64,000 bases of DNA from contig NZ_CP022366.1 of assembly GCF_003119115.1 (NCBI RefSeq), positions 95,001 to 159,000 of the forward strand, given 5' to 3'. Positions 35,159 through 43,663 of this stretch are shown here, in pieces. Origin of the DNA: Azospirillum sp. TSH58. GTDB taxonomy: Bacteria; Pseudomonadota; Alphaproteobacteria; Azospirillales; Azospirillaceae. How positions within the stretch are numbered: the stretch's first letter is position 1; each line of letters begins with the position of its first letter. The translations under genes and the position numbers were made by a program. A model generated the notes under the pieces. The model was not told where the DNA came from. It searched no databases and was given only the letters and a program-made list of their open reading frames with translations.

Positions 35159-36432
35159 CCATCCTTTCCATCAGCTTCTTCGGCTTCCTCGTCCTGGGCA
35201 TCCCGGTCGCCTTCGCCATCGGCCTGTCGGCGCTCTGCACCATCCTCTACGAGGGCCTCCCCGTCGCCGTCATCTTCCAGCAGATGATGTCCGGCATGAA
35301 CGTCTTCTCCTTCCTCGCCATTCCCTTCTTCGTCTTCTCCGGCGAGCTGATGCTCCACGGCGGCGTCGCCGACAAGATCGTCGCCACCGCCAAGAACATG
35401 GTCGGCCACATCCGCGGCGGCCTCGGCATGTCCAACGTCGTCGCCTGCACCCTGTTCGGCGGCGTCGCCGGCTCCCCCGTCGCCGACGTCTCGGCCATGG
35501 GTGCGGTGATGATCCCGATGATGAAGCGCGAAGGCTACCACGCCGACTACGCCGTCAACGTGACCACCCACGCCGCGCTCGTCGGCGCGCTGATGCCGAC
35601 CAGCCACAACATGATCATCTACGCGCTGGCCGCCGGCGGCAAAGCCTCCATCGGCGCGCTGATCGCGGCGGGCATCGTCCCCGCCCTGCTGCTGATGGTC
35701 TGCAACCTCGGGGCCGCCTACTACGTCGCCGTCAAGCGCGGCTACCCCGCCGGCACCTTCCCCGGCTGGCACATCCTGGGCCGCTCCTTCGCCGCTGCCG
35801 CACCCGGCCTGCTCATCGTCGTGATCATCCTGGCCGGCATCACCTCGGGCGTCTTCACCGCCACCGAGTCCGCCTCCATCGCGGTGATCTACGCGCTGCT
35901 GCTCACCACCTTCGTCTACCGCACGCTGACCTGGGACCATTTCCTGGCCGCCGCCGCCAAGACGGTCAAGACGACCGGCGTCGTCCTGCTGCTGATCGGC
36001 GTCTCCACGATGTTCCAGTACATCATGGGCCTCTATCAGGTGGCCGAGATCACCGGCGAGCTGATGGCCGGCATCTCGACCAACCCGCTGGTCATCTTCC
36101 TGCTGATCAACATCATCCTGTTCCTGCTCGGCACCTTCATGGACATGGCGAGCACGATCCTGATCTGCACGCCGATCTTCCTGCCCATCGCCATGCAGTA
36201 CGGCATGGACCCGGTGCAGTTCGGCATCGTCATGCTGATCAACTGCGCGCTCGGCCTCAACACCCCGCCGGTCGGCACCACCCAGTTCATCGGCTGCGCC
36301 ATCGGCGAGGTCTCCGTCGGCGAGGTCATGCGCTCCATCACACCCTTCTACGGCGCGCTCTTCGTCACCCTCCTCCTCGTCACCTACGTCCCCACCTTCT
36401 CCCTCTGGCTTCCGCATCTCCTCATGCGCTGA
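35149..36432 (+). CDS. dctM: TRAP transporter large permease (DctM family)
   Basis: 427-residue, ~12-helix sodium-coupled permease. Hallmarks are IPVAFAIGLSALCTILYEG, FLAIPFFVFSGELMLHGGVADKI, CTLFGGVAGSPVADVSAMG, PTSHNMIIYALAAGGKASIG, GTFMDMASTILICTPIFLPI and GLNTPPVGTTQFIGCAIG. The start ATG at 35149 overlaps dctQ and has a GAGGAGG site. The length matches the family. It takes up the same substrate as DctP. Confidence 0.95.
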   Translation: MELTILSISFFGFLVLGIPVAFAIGLSALCTILYEGLPVAVIFQQMMSGMNVFSFLAIPFFVFSGELMLHGGVADKIVATAKNMVGHIRGGLGMSNVVACTLFGGVAGSPVADVSAMGAVMIPMMKREGYHADYAVNVTTHAALVGALMPTSHNMIIYALAAGGKASIGALIAAGIVPALLLMVCNLGAAYYVAVKRGYPAGTFPGWHILGRSFAAAAPGLLIVVIILAGITSGVFTATESASIAVIYALLLTTFVYRTLTWDHFLAAAAKTVKTTGVVLLLIGVSTMFQYIMGLYQVAEITGELMAGISTNPLVIFLLINIILFLLGTFMDMASTILICTPIFLPIAMQYGMDPVQFGIVMLINCALGLNTPPVGTTQFIGCAIGEVSVGEVMRSITPFYGALFVTLLLVTYVPTFSLWLPHLLMR

Positions 36433-36464
36433 CCGGGCGCCCCCAACCGCACAGCAAGGATACC

Positions 36465-36494
36465 GCGGGGCGCTCCGATCACCGGGCGCCCCGC
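36465..36494 (+). promoter_or_regulatory. Hairpin leader before the TerC-family gene
   Basis: Perfect 9-bp stem GCGGGGCGC / GCGCCCCGC with a 12-nt loop, ending 17 nt before the start codon. CCGGGCGCCCC occurs both just after dctM (36433-36443) and in the right arm (36482-36492). It could be a dctM terminator or a translation-control structure; I do not see the conserved core of the manganese yybP-ykoY riboswitch. Confidence 0.5.
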
Positions 36495-36511
36495 TGCAAT
36501 GGAGACGAATC

Positions 36512-37189
36512 ATGATGACCGCCGAACTCTGGCCGCAACTCGTCGCTTTCGGGCAGGTGGTCGCCATCGACCTCGTTCTGGCCGGCGACAACGCCATCGT
36601 GGTCGGCATGGCCGCGGCCGCCGTTCCGGCGGAGCAGCGGCGCCGGGTCATCCTGTGGGGCATCAGCGCGGCCATCGTCTTGCGCATCATCTTCGCGCTG
36701 ATGACCACGCAGCTCCTCGCCATCATCGGCCTGACGCTGGCCGGCGGCGTGCTTCTGCTCTGGGTCTGCTGGAAGATGTTCCGCGAACTGCGCTCCCAGG
36801 GCGCCGACGAGGTCACGCCGGAGGAGGCGCTGAACGCCCCCGACGTCCTGCCCGGAACGGCCTCCTTCAGCAGCAACGCGGCGGTGGCCGCCGCCAGCAC
36901 CGTCTCGGTGGGCGCCGCCGTCTGGCAGATCGTGGTGGCCGACGTGTCGATGTCGCTTGACAATGTGCTGGCCGTCGCCGGTGCTGCCAAGGAGCATCCG
37001 ACCGTGCTTGTTCTCGGCCTGTTGCTCTCGGTGGCGTTGATGGGCGCCGCCGCGAACGTAATTGCACGTGTTCTGCACAAACATCGCTGGATTGGTTGGA
37101 TCGGTCTTGCGATCATCACTTATGTTGCGCTCGACATGGTCTGGCGGGGCTCGAACGAGGTTCTGGCCCACACGGCCTGGCTCGGCTGA
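36512..37189 (+). CDS. TerC/YjbE-family integral membrane protein (putative metal exporter)
   Basis: 225 residues, about seven helices. The family's paired acidic motifs are present: VVAIDLVLAGDNAIVVGMAA in helix 1 and VVADVSMSLDNVLAVAGAA in the second half. YjbE-type proteins are linked to manganese export. The start ATG at 36512 (ATGATG) follows GGAGA. It is 79 nt downstream of dctM with a hairpin between, so it may share transcription with the TRAP operon or have its own control. Confidence 0.88.
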   Translation: MMTAELWPQLVAFGQVVAIDLVLAGDNAIVVGMAAAAVPAEQRRRVILWGISAAIVLRIIFALMTTQLLAIIGLTLAGGVLLLWVCWKMFRELRSQGADEVTPEEALNAPDVLPGTASFSSNAAVAAASTVSVGAAVWQIVVADVSMSLDNVLAVAGAAKEHPTVLVLGLLLSVALMGAAANVIARVLHKHRWIGWIGLAIITYVALDMVWRGSNEVLAHTAWLG

Positions 37190-37270
37190 CGGGAAGTGAG
37201 GACAAGGCCTGCCGCGGACGGCGTGCGGCGGCGCCAAGAGAAGCAAGACCGCCGTTGGGGAAGGGATGAC

Positions 37271-39481
37271 ATGTCCAAACCGTTAGGAATTGCCCAGGAT
37301 AGGGCCCAGGATATGGTGGTGCGTCCAAGCCGGCTGGGGGGCGTTCAGGGGCGCCTGTTCACCGGTGTCGGCGCCGTGATGTGCTGCACGCTCGTCGCCA
37401 TCGGGGTGGCGCTGACCGGATACGCCGGCTTCGGCCGGACGCTGCAGGTCATCACCGCGGAGGCCGTGCCGTCCGCGCTCGGCGCCCTGCGGGCGGCCCA
37501 GCACGCCGGCCGCATCGACGCGCTGGCCCCCGCCTTCCGCTCCGTCACCAGCAAGGAGGAGAAGGCGGATCTGGCGGCGCGCATCGCCGCGGAGCGGCAC
37601 GACTTCGAACGTGAGCTGCGCGATCTGGCCGAACTGGAGCAGAACAGCGCCAACGCCGCGTCCCACGCCGGGGGACAGTCCGAAACCGCCGCCGCCAGCA
37701 ACGCCGCCCAGGCCCTGCTCGCCAACGTCACGCTGCTCGATCAGGCGGCGGACAAGCGGATCGGGCTGAGCGACCGCCGCGCCGACCTGCTGGAGCAGGT
37801 GATCACCGCCACGCGGCGCCTGTCGCAGCTCGTGGCCCCCTGGAAGTCGATCCATGGCAGTGGCGTGGACATGCAGCGCGCCGCCTTCCGGGACGACACC
37901 CGCCCGGCGGAGGAGCGGCTGAAGGCCGGCGAGGAGTATCTCCAGACCGAGGAGCAGCTCGCCATCGTCCGCGGCATCGACGACGGCGCCACCACCGTCC
38001 GCGGCCTGCTGACCGAAGCCGCCGCCAGCTCCGACGAAAACCGGCTGTCGATCATCGAGGCGCAGACGCGCATCCTCGTGACCACGATGACCGCCAACTC
38101 CGGACAGCTGCCCGAAGCCTCGCGCGAGGCGATGGCCGAACCGCTGAAGGCGATCGAAACCCTCTCGATCGAGCCGAACGGGCTGATCCCCACCCGTCTG
38201 GCCGAGCTGGAGATCCTGAAGGCGCAACGGGACCTGCTGACCGCCAACCTCAGCCTGTCCGAAACGCTGTCCATGGCCGTGGTCAACCTCGTGCACACGC
38301 AGGAGGGCGCCATCACCACCGCCGCCGAGGACAGCGAGAAGGCCCTGTCCAAGGGCACGATCCTGCAGATCGGGGTCGGCGTGGTCAGCCTGCTGCTGTC
38401 GGCGCTGGTCGTCCTGGTCTTCGTGCGCCGCATGGTGGTGCGCCGCCTGCTCACCCTTCAGGGCGGGATGGAGCGCATCGCCGCCGGCGACCTCGACGTG
38501 ACCGTCCCGTCGGGCGGCCGCGACGAGATTTCCGCCATGGCCCGCACGGTGGAGGTCTTCCGCGAGAACGCCGCCGCCAAGCGCCGGCTGGAGGCCGAGC
38601 AGATCGAGTCCGCCCGCCGCGCCGAGGAGGACCGCAAGCGCTCCCTTGAGGAGATCGCCAGCAGCTTCGAGGGGGCCGTCGGCAGCGTGGTCAGCCGCTT
38701 CGTGGCGGAATCCACCGAAATGGAGGAAAGCGCCCGCAGCATGTCGGCCACGGCGGAGGAGACCAACCGCCTCGCCACCAGCGTCGCCGCCGCGACCGAG
38801 CAGACCTCGGCCAACGTGGAGACGGTCGCCGCGGCGTCGGAGCAGCTCACCAGCTCCATCGAGGAGATCACCCGCCAGATCACCGAATCCACCAACATCG
38901 TCCGCGAGGCGATGACGCTGGCCGAGCGCGCCAACGGGCAGATCGGCGGGCTGGCGGACTCCGTGCAGAGCATCGGGCGCGTCGTCGATCTCATCAACGA
39001 CATCGCCAGCCAGACCAACCTGCTGGCGCTCAACGCCACCATCGAGGCGGCGCGCGCCGGGGAGGCCGGCAAGGGCTTCGCCGTCGTCGCCAACGAGGTG
39101 AAGGCGCTGGCCGCCCAGACCGCCCGCGCCACCGGCGAGATCGCCGCCCAGGCAGCCGGCATCCAGAGCGCGACCGGCGAGGCCGTGCAGGAGATCCAGG
39201 CGGTCGTCCAGGTGGTCACCCGCGTCGGCACCATCGGCGCCACCGTCGCCGCGGCGGTGGAGCAGCAGAGCGCCGCCACCAAGGAGATCGCCCGCAACGT
39301 CCATCAGGCGGCGCTGGGCACCACCGAGGTGACGCAGACCATCGCCGGCGTCAACGCCGCCGCCGACCGCAGCGGCACCGCCGCCCGCACGCTCCTCGAC
39401 AAGGCCCACGACCTCGCCGACGGCGCCAACGCGCTCAACCGCGAGCTGTCCGGCTTCCTCCAGCGCGTCCGCGCGAGCTGA
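37271..39481 (+). CDS. Methyl-accepting chemotaxis protein
   Basis: 736-residue chemoreceptor. TM1 is at residues ~28-52 ([20 protein letters not shown]) and TM2 at ~365-390 ([20 protein letters not shown]), around a ~310-residue helical periplasmic domain. A HAMP follows ([20 protein letters not shown]), then a signalling domain with the hairpin core [20 protein letters not shown] and [20 protein letters not shown]. The start at 37271 is supported by GGGGAAGGG; the upstream extension is spurious. The ligand is unknown; the neighbouring uptake genes make an organic acid conceivable. Confidence 0.94.
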   Translation: MSKPLGIAQDRAQDMVVRPSRLGGVQGRLFTGVGAVMCCTLVAIGVALTGYAGFGRTLQVITAEAVPSALGALRAAQHAGRIDALAPAFRSVTSKEEKADLAARIAAERHDFERELRDLAELEQNSANAASHAGGQSETAAASNAAQALLANVTLLDQAADKRIGLSDRRADLLEQVITATRRLSQLVAPWKSIHGSGVDMQRAAFRDDTRPAEERLKAGEEYLQTEEQLAIVRGIDDGATTVRGLLTEAAASSDENRLSIIEAQTRILVTTMTANSGQLPEASREAMAEPLKAIETLSIEPNGLIPTRLAELEILKAQRDLLTANLSLSETLSMAVVNLVHTQEGAITTAAEDSEKALSKGTILQIGVGVVSLLLSALVVLVFVRRMVVRRLLTLQGGMERIAAGDLDVTVPSGGRDEISAMARTVEVFRENAAAKRRLEAEQIESARRAEEDRKRSLEEIASSFEGAVGSVVSRFVAESTEMEESARSMSATAEETNRLATSVAAATEQTSANVETVAAASEQLTSSIEEITRQITESTNIVREAMTLAERANGQIGGLADSVQSIGRVVDLINDIASQTNLLALNATIEAARAGEAGKGFAVVANEVKALAAQTARATGEIAAQAAGIQSATGEAVQEIQAVVQVVTRVGTIGATVAAAVEQQSAATKEIARNVHQAALGTTEVTQTIAGVNAAADRSGTAARTLLDKAHDLADGANALNRELSGFLQRVRAS

Positions 39482-39486
39482 CGGGA

Positions 39487-39520
39487 ACGCCCTTCCCCGC
39501 AGCGTTGCGGGGAAGGGCGT
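39487..39520. terminator. Bidirectional terminator between the chemoreceptor and a convergent small gene
   Basis: Perfect 15-bp stem ACGCCCTTCCCCGCA / TGCGGGGAAGGGCGT with a 4-nt loop, 5 nt after the chemoreceptor stop; CCTCCCTTTATT follows. It separates two convergent genes. Confidence 0.8.
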
Positions 39521-39527
39521 CCTCCCT

Positions 39528-39731
39528 TTATTCCGAAATCACGATCTGGCGTTCGCGCCCGCCCTTGCCGACGATCTTCAGCACGCGGCGGCCGCGCTCG
39601 TCGCGGCTGGATTCGTCCAGCACGACCCGCCCCAACGCGGCGAGCAGGTGCAGAAGCTCGCTGTTCGAGGCCACGCCGAAGCCCTGGCGAAGCTCCGCCA
39701 GCAGGACCTCGGTCTCATCGCGTGTCGTCAC
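39528..39731 (-). CDS. Small conserved-type protein of unknown function (67 aa)
   Basis: A 67-residue protein starting at a GTG (39731) with GGAGGGCAG upstream; the much longer frame reading in from 40823 is antisense to the next gene. The sequence TTRDETEVLLAELRQGFGVA, SELLHLLAALGRVVLDESS and GRRVLKIVGKGGRERQIVIS suggests a helical N-part and a short basic beta-like C-part. I do not recognise a function. Confidence 0.55.
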   Translation of the reverse strand: MTTRDETEVLLAELRQGFGVASNSELLHLLAALGRVVLDESSRDERGRRVLKIVGKGGRERQIVISE

Positions 39732-39911
39732 GGGCCCTGCCCTCCGGCTTTTGATTGCGGGCCCCAGCCTGCCGCAGGACGGGCGCCGCTGTCGAGTGGC
39801 CTGAAAGCGCAAGACGACAGCTTGCCAGCGCGCCCTCCGGCCACTACGGTCACTGCCCGTATCGTCACCCCCGCGCCCGATGGCGCCGGCGGACCAGTCA
39901 GGAGAGGCAGC

Positions 39912-40955
39912 ATGGCAAGGACAGGCAACGGGCGGAACGGCGCGGACAAGCCGGCCTCCGGAACCTTCACGGGCACGCCGGCGGACCGCCTGGTCCGCTA
40001 TTGGCGCAACAGCGACCGCCGCTTCGACGAACTGCTCGACGAGACGCTGGACGGGGGCCGCCAGGCGGTCCTGGAGGCCGCGCTGGGCAAACTGCGCGAG
40101 GAGGAGCAGCCGGAGTTCCTGGACGAGGTGGAGACCATCGCCGAATCCGTCCGCCGCACCGACTCCCAGGGCGACGACATGATCGCCACCCTTTTCTGGC
40201 TGGCGGTGGAAGTGTCCGGCGACCTGTCGCAGCCGCCCGCGGCGGAGGCCATCGAGGAGGCGCTGGACTCCACCGGCCTGCTGGAGACCGCCGCCGACAC
40301 CCGCCTGCTGCCGGTCTGGCTGGAGCCGGAAGCCCTGGTCTATCTGGAGGCCGCCGACCGCCGCACCCTGCTGCTGCGCCTGCTGGACTCGACCGACGCG
40401 GCGCTGCGCTTCGTCCGCGAGGCCGACCTTCTGGCCGATCCGGCGGACGCCGGAACCCGGCTGGTCGGCGTCGTCGGGCTGATCGAGGAGGAGGCGGAAG
40501 CCGTCGAGGCGGCCGGCGAGGACGCGGTTCCCGATTTCCTGGGGCTGGCCCGCATCGGCGAGGACGGCGAGCCCGAACTCGACCCGGCGGAGGAAACCCG
40601 CATCCGCGAAGCGCTGGCCCGCTTCACCGCGGCCATCCAGGGCGCCGACCCGCGCGTCCAGCGCTGCGAGCCGGCCGGCGGGCTGAACGACCTGCTGGAC
40701 CTGATCGCCGAGGCCGATTGGACGGACGGTGGGGAACTGGCGGAACTCGCCTCCTTCATCGACGTGGCGAGCGACGAGACGGCGGACGCCGTGGTGGACG
40801 CCGTGGTGACCGGCACGGCGCACGGCCTGTTCGTCCGCGCCTTCAACGCCGACGGGCGGCTGCTGGACGAGCGGGCCTTCACGCTGCAGGGCGACGAGGC
40901 CGCCCAGGCCGTCGCCCTGCTCCAGCAGCGCTGCCGGAGCGTCACGAAGGAGTAA
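39912..40955 (+). CDS. Acidic protein of unknown function (347 aa)
   Basis: A 347-residue, strongly acidic, mainly helical cytosolic-looking protein with no signal peptide. It begins MARTGNGRNGADKPASGTFT and contains repeated Leu/Asp/Glu-rich helices such as WLEPEALVYLEAADRRTLLL and LLDSTDAALRFVREADLL. The start has an AGGAGAGG site. I cannot assign it to a family with confidence; no cofactor or catalytic motif is visible. A hairpin (40969-40993) follows its stop. Confidence 0.7.
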   Translation: MARTGNGRNGADKPASGTFTGTPADRLVRYWRNSDRRFDELLDETLDGGRQAVLEAALGKLREEEQPEFLDEVETIAESVRRTDSQGDDMIATLFWLAVEVSGDLSQPPAAEAIEEALDSTGLLETAADTRLLPVWLEPEALVYLEAADRRTLLLRLLDSTDAALRFVREADLLADPADAGTRLVGVVGLIEEEAEAVEAAGEDAVPDFLGLARIGEDGEPELDPAEETRIREALARFTAAIQGADPRVQRCEPAGGLNDLLDLIAEADWTDGGELAELASFIDVASDETADAVVDAVVTGTAHGLFVRAFNADGRLLDERAFTLQGDEAAQAVALLQQRCRSVTKE

Positions 40956-40968
40956 AAGAGGCGCATCG

Positions 40969-40993
40969 GGGGCGTCTTGTGGCGGGACGCCCC
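40969..40993 (+). terminator. Hairpin after the acidic unknown gene
   Basis: 8-bp stem GGGGCGTC / GACGCCCC with a 9-nt loop, 14 nt after the stop; no T-run. Confidence 0.55.
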
Positions 40994-41085
40994 TTCGCCG
41001 CCCTGTTGTTCGGCGCGGAAATCGGGTACACCCCTATTCGTAAGCCGGTTTCCTGTCCACCACCCTTAGTCTTGGAGCTACTTCG

Positions 41086-41409
41086 ATGCGCGACCAGTCA
41101 CTCTCCATCGCCGAGGCGGCGGCCTGGCTGAAGTGCTCGGAAGCCGAGGTGGAGGAGCTTGTGCAGGCCGGCCGGCTGCGCGCCGACCGGATGGAGCCGG
41201 CGATCGACCGGATCTCGCTCAACACCGTCATCGTCCTGGCGGAGAGCCTGCCGGTCGAACGCCGCATCTTCGAGGTGCGCGAGGCCGCCGGGCGGATCGA
41301 ATCCTCCGAATCCCGCGGCCACTACCCGTCCCGCCCCTCCGGCGGCATGGACCAGCGCCCGCCGGTGGTGGTGGAGCGCCGTCCCTCGCGGTCCTTCACC
41401 CCCCGCTGA
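41086..41409 (+). CDS. Small helix-turn-helix (excisionase/MerR-like) protein
   Basis: 107 residues. Residues ~5-50 resemble an excisionase-type winged helix (SIAEAAAWLKCSEAEVEELV, then GRLRADRMEPAIDRISLNTV). The C-terminal half is Pro/Arg/Ser-rich and probably disordered. No phage or integrase genes are near, so it is more likely a small DNA-binding adaptor than an excisionase. It is followed by a strong terminator. Confidence 0.65.
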   Translation: MRDQSLSIAEAAAWLKCSEAEVEELVQAGRLRADRMEPAIDRISLNTVIVLAESLPVERRIFEVREAAGRIESSESRGHYPSRPSGGMDQRPPVVVERRPSRSFTPR

Positions 41410-41433
41410 TCGCGTCAGCCGGGGTCACGGTTT

Positions 41434-41476
41434 GAGTCAGGCGCCGCCGGGCGGAGACCCCGGCGGCGCCTGACTC
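41434..41476. terminator. Strong bidirectional terminator
   Basis: Perfect 18-bp stem GAGTCAGGCGCCGCCGGG (41434-41451) / its complement (41459-41476) with a 7-nt loop, between two convergent genes. It lacks long T-runs but is very stable. Confidence 0.75.
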
Positions 41477-41484
41477 GCGTCGGC

Positions 41485-42093
41485 TCACACCAGTTCGACG
41501 CGCAGCGCGGTCGGGCCGCCGTCGCCCGGCACGGCGACGAAACGCACGTCCTCGCCGTCGGCCACCACTTCCAGACCGGACTGGCGCAGGATCGCGCGGT
41601 CGAAATAGACGCCGATGCCCGTCTCGTCGTCCCACGGGTCGATCAGGCCGGACTGGCTGTCCAGATTGTACCAGCGCACGGTGCCGTAGATCATCTCACC
41701 GGTGGGCACCGGCATCAGGGCCGGGGCCGACCGCTCGCGCCGCGGCTTGGGCTCGCGGACGGCGGCCGGGGCGGCGGGACGGGCGGCCTGGGGGTCGCCG
41801 GCGTCGGGCTGGCGCTGCCGGCGCTGCTTCGGCGCGCGGGCCGGCTTGGCCTCCGCCGGATCGGCGGGGGTGATGGAATGGATGGCCACGACCTGCGGCC
41901 CCTTCGGGGTTTCGGCGATGTCGCAGACGAGGCCGGTGCCCTCGGTCAGCGACACCTCGCCCAGTGAGGCGAGAACCCGGGAATGCAGAAACGCCTCACC
42001 GCTTCCGTCGGCGAAGCGGACGAAGCCGAAGCCCTTGTCGGCCTTGTACCATTTGACGACCGCCGTAACCTGCTGCTTTTGCTCTTCGCTCAC
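41485..42093 (-). CDS. Protein with two cold-shock domains
   Basis: About 202 residues with two CSD modules. The first (residues ~9-70) has the RNP motif KWYKADKGFGFVRF and SGEAFLHSRV; the second (~135-200) has GTVRWYNLDSQSGLIDPW and GIGVYFDRAIL and is more diverged, lacking the aromatic GFGF core. An Ala/Pro/Arg-rich linker joins them. The protein should bind single-stranded nucleic acid. The start is uncertain: GTG at 42093 or 42102, or ATG at 42165; no clear ribosome site is visible. Confidence 0.8.
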   Translation of the reverse strand: MSEEQKQQVTAVVKWYKADKGFGFVRFADGSGEAFLHSRVLASLGEVSLTEGTGLVCDIAETPKGPQVVAIHSITPADPAEAKPARAPKQRRQRQPDAGDPQAARPAAPAAVREPKPRRERSAPALMPVPTGEMIYGTVRWYNLDSQSGLIDPWDDETGIGVYFDRAILRQSGLEVVADGEDVRFVAVPGDGGPTALRVELV

Positions 42094-42300
42094 TCTGGAC
42101 ACTCGATGGATGGAGGACAACCGGTCCAACAGTGACCGGATTTGTCGATCCGCGCAATGCGGCATCCGTTCGCCGCCCCCGCAATCGCAGCTCGGTTTCA
42201 CCCTTCTCCTTTGGGAAGGACGGGCGCGCCCGGCCGCCGGCCCGGCGGGCATCCGGCGCAAAAGAGCGGAAAATTTTAAGTAAACGCCTGAAAACGCTCT

Positions 42301-42315
42301 TTAAATCCGCTTTAA
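42301..42315. promoter_or_regulatory. TTAA-N7-TTAA box upstream of flgE (possible CtrA site)
   Basis: TTAA-ATCCGCT-TTAA occurs 91 nt before the flgE start. The spacing matches the full CtrA recognition pattern of alphaproteobacteria. AT-rich island in GC-rich DNA. Confidence 0.55.
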
Positions 42316-42405
42316 AAGCCGCCCTGTACTCTCCCTTCCGAAGTCCATCGCGGAGAATCCCGTGGCTCGCTTCCGGCCCAACCGATTTGAGATGAGGATC
42401 TCCCG

Positions 42406-43638
42406 ATGAGCCTGTTCAGCGCCATGCGGTCCGGTGTGAGCGGCATGTCCGCACAAAGCTCGCGGATGGCCGCCATTTCGGACAACATCAGCAACTCCGC
42501 CACCATCGGCTACAAGCGCGCCGCGGTCGACTTCTCGACGCTGATGACCTCCTCCGGCGCGACGAGCAGCTACGCCGCGGGCGGCGTGCGCTCCAACGTG
42601 CATTATCAGGTGTTGAAGGACGGGACCATCCAGGGCACCCAGTCCGCCACCGACATGGCCATCGAGGGGCGCGGCTTCTTTGTCGTCGCCGACAACGCCG
42701 GCAACAGCGGAACCTCGCCCGGCTACGCGCTGACCCGCGCCGGCAGCTTCCTGCCCGACGACCAGGGCTTCCTGCGCAACAGCGCCGGCCAGTATCTCCA
42801 GGCCTGGAAGCTGGGACCGGACGGCAGCCTGCCCGCGGTGAACCGCAGCAGCTTCGACGGGCTGAGCGCCGTCTCGATCGCCGGGCTGGCCTATGGCGGC
42901 AGCAAGACGTCGCAGATGAGCTTTTCCGGCAACCTGCCGGCGCAGGCCACGGACGGCACCAGCTTCGACACGTCCACCAGCCTCTATGACGGGCTCGGCA
43001 ACCCGCTCGACGTCACGATGACCTGGACGAAGACGGCCAACCCGAACGAATGGACGCTGTCGGTCACGCCGCCCGCCGGCTACACCGCGACGCTGTCCAC
43101 CAGCACCGTCACCTTCAACACCACCGGCGCCAACGCCGGCCTGCCGGCGGGCGCCCTGCCGCAGATCACGCTGACCTCGCCGGCCAACCCGACGCCGGAC
43201 ACCGTCAACGTCACCGTCGGCAACCTGACGCAGCTCAACGGCGATTACGTGCCGCAGTTCATGGGCGACGGCGCCCGCGCCGGCCGCGTCAGCACCGTGG
43301 ACATCGACAAGGCCGGCACGCTGTGGGCCGTCTACGACAACGGCGCCCGCCAGCCGCTCTATCAGGTGCCGGTCGCCGACGTGGTCAACCCCGGCGGGCT
43401 GGTTCCGCAGGACGGCAACACCTACACGCTGGGCATCGACAGCGGCACGATGACGCTGAGCAACGGCAACAGCGGCACCGCCGGCTCGGTCGCCGGCTAC
43501 GCGCTGGAGCAGTCGAACGTCGACATCGCGGAGGAGCTGGTGTCGCTGATCGAGACGCAGCGCGCCTACTCCTCCAACGCCACGCTGGTGCGCACCGCCG
43601 ACGAGATGGTGGACGAAACCACCCGCCTGAAGCGCTGA
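42406..43638 (+). CDS. flgE: Flagellar hook protein
   Basis: 410-residue hook subunit. The N-terminus MSLFSAMRSGVSGMSAQSSR, DNISNSATIGYKRA is the conserved rod/hook helix; GYALTRAGSFLPDDQGFL and MAIEGRGFFVV follow, and the C-terminus ends VDIAEELVSLIETQRAYSSN, MVDETTRLK. It heads a plus-strand series flgE-flgK-flgL-flgI-flgJ-flgN with 25-35 nt gaps or less. Preceded by a possible CtrA box. Confidence 0.93.
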   Translation: MSLFSAMRSGVSGMSAQSSRMAAISDNISNSATIGYKRAAVDFSTLMTSSGATSSYAAGGVRSNVHYQVLKDGTIQGTQSATDMAIEGRGFFVVADNAGNSGTSPGYALTRAGSFLPDDQGFLRNSAGQYLQAWKLGPDGSLPAVNRSSFDGLSAVSIAGLAYGGSKTSQMSFSGNLPAQATDGTSFDTSTSLYDGLGNPLDVTMTWTKTANPNEWTLSVTPPAGYTATLSTSTVTFNTTGANAGLPAGALPQITLTSPANPTPDTVNVTVGNLTQLNGDYVPQFMGDGARAGRVSTVDIDKAGTLWAVYDNGARQPLYQVPVADVVNPGGLVPQDGNTYTLGIDSGTMTLSNGNSGTAGSVAGYALEQSNVDIAEELVSLIETQRAYSSNATLVRTADEMVDETTRLKR

Positions 43639-43663
43639 CGGACGGGAAAGGGGATAGCCCGCC

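Noticed and set aside
36433..36511. Possible manganese yybP-ykoY riboswitch before the TerC gene
   Set aside because: The leader is only 79 nt and the conserved riboswitch core is not present; just a hairpin is visible.
39528..40823. 431-codon minus-strand frame over the acidic protein gene
   Set aside because: Only its last 67 codons, after a GTG with a ribosome site at 39731, lie outside the plus-strand gene; the rest is antisense shadow.
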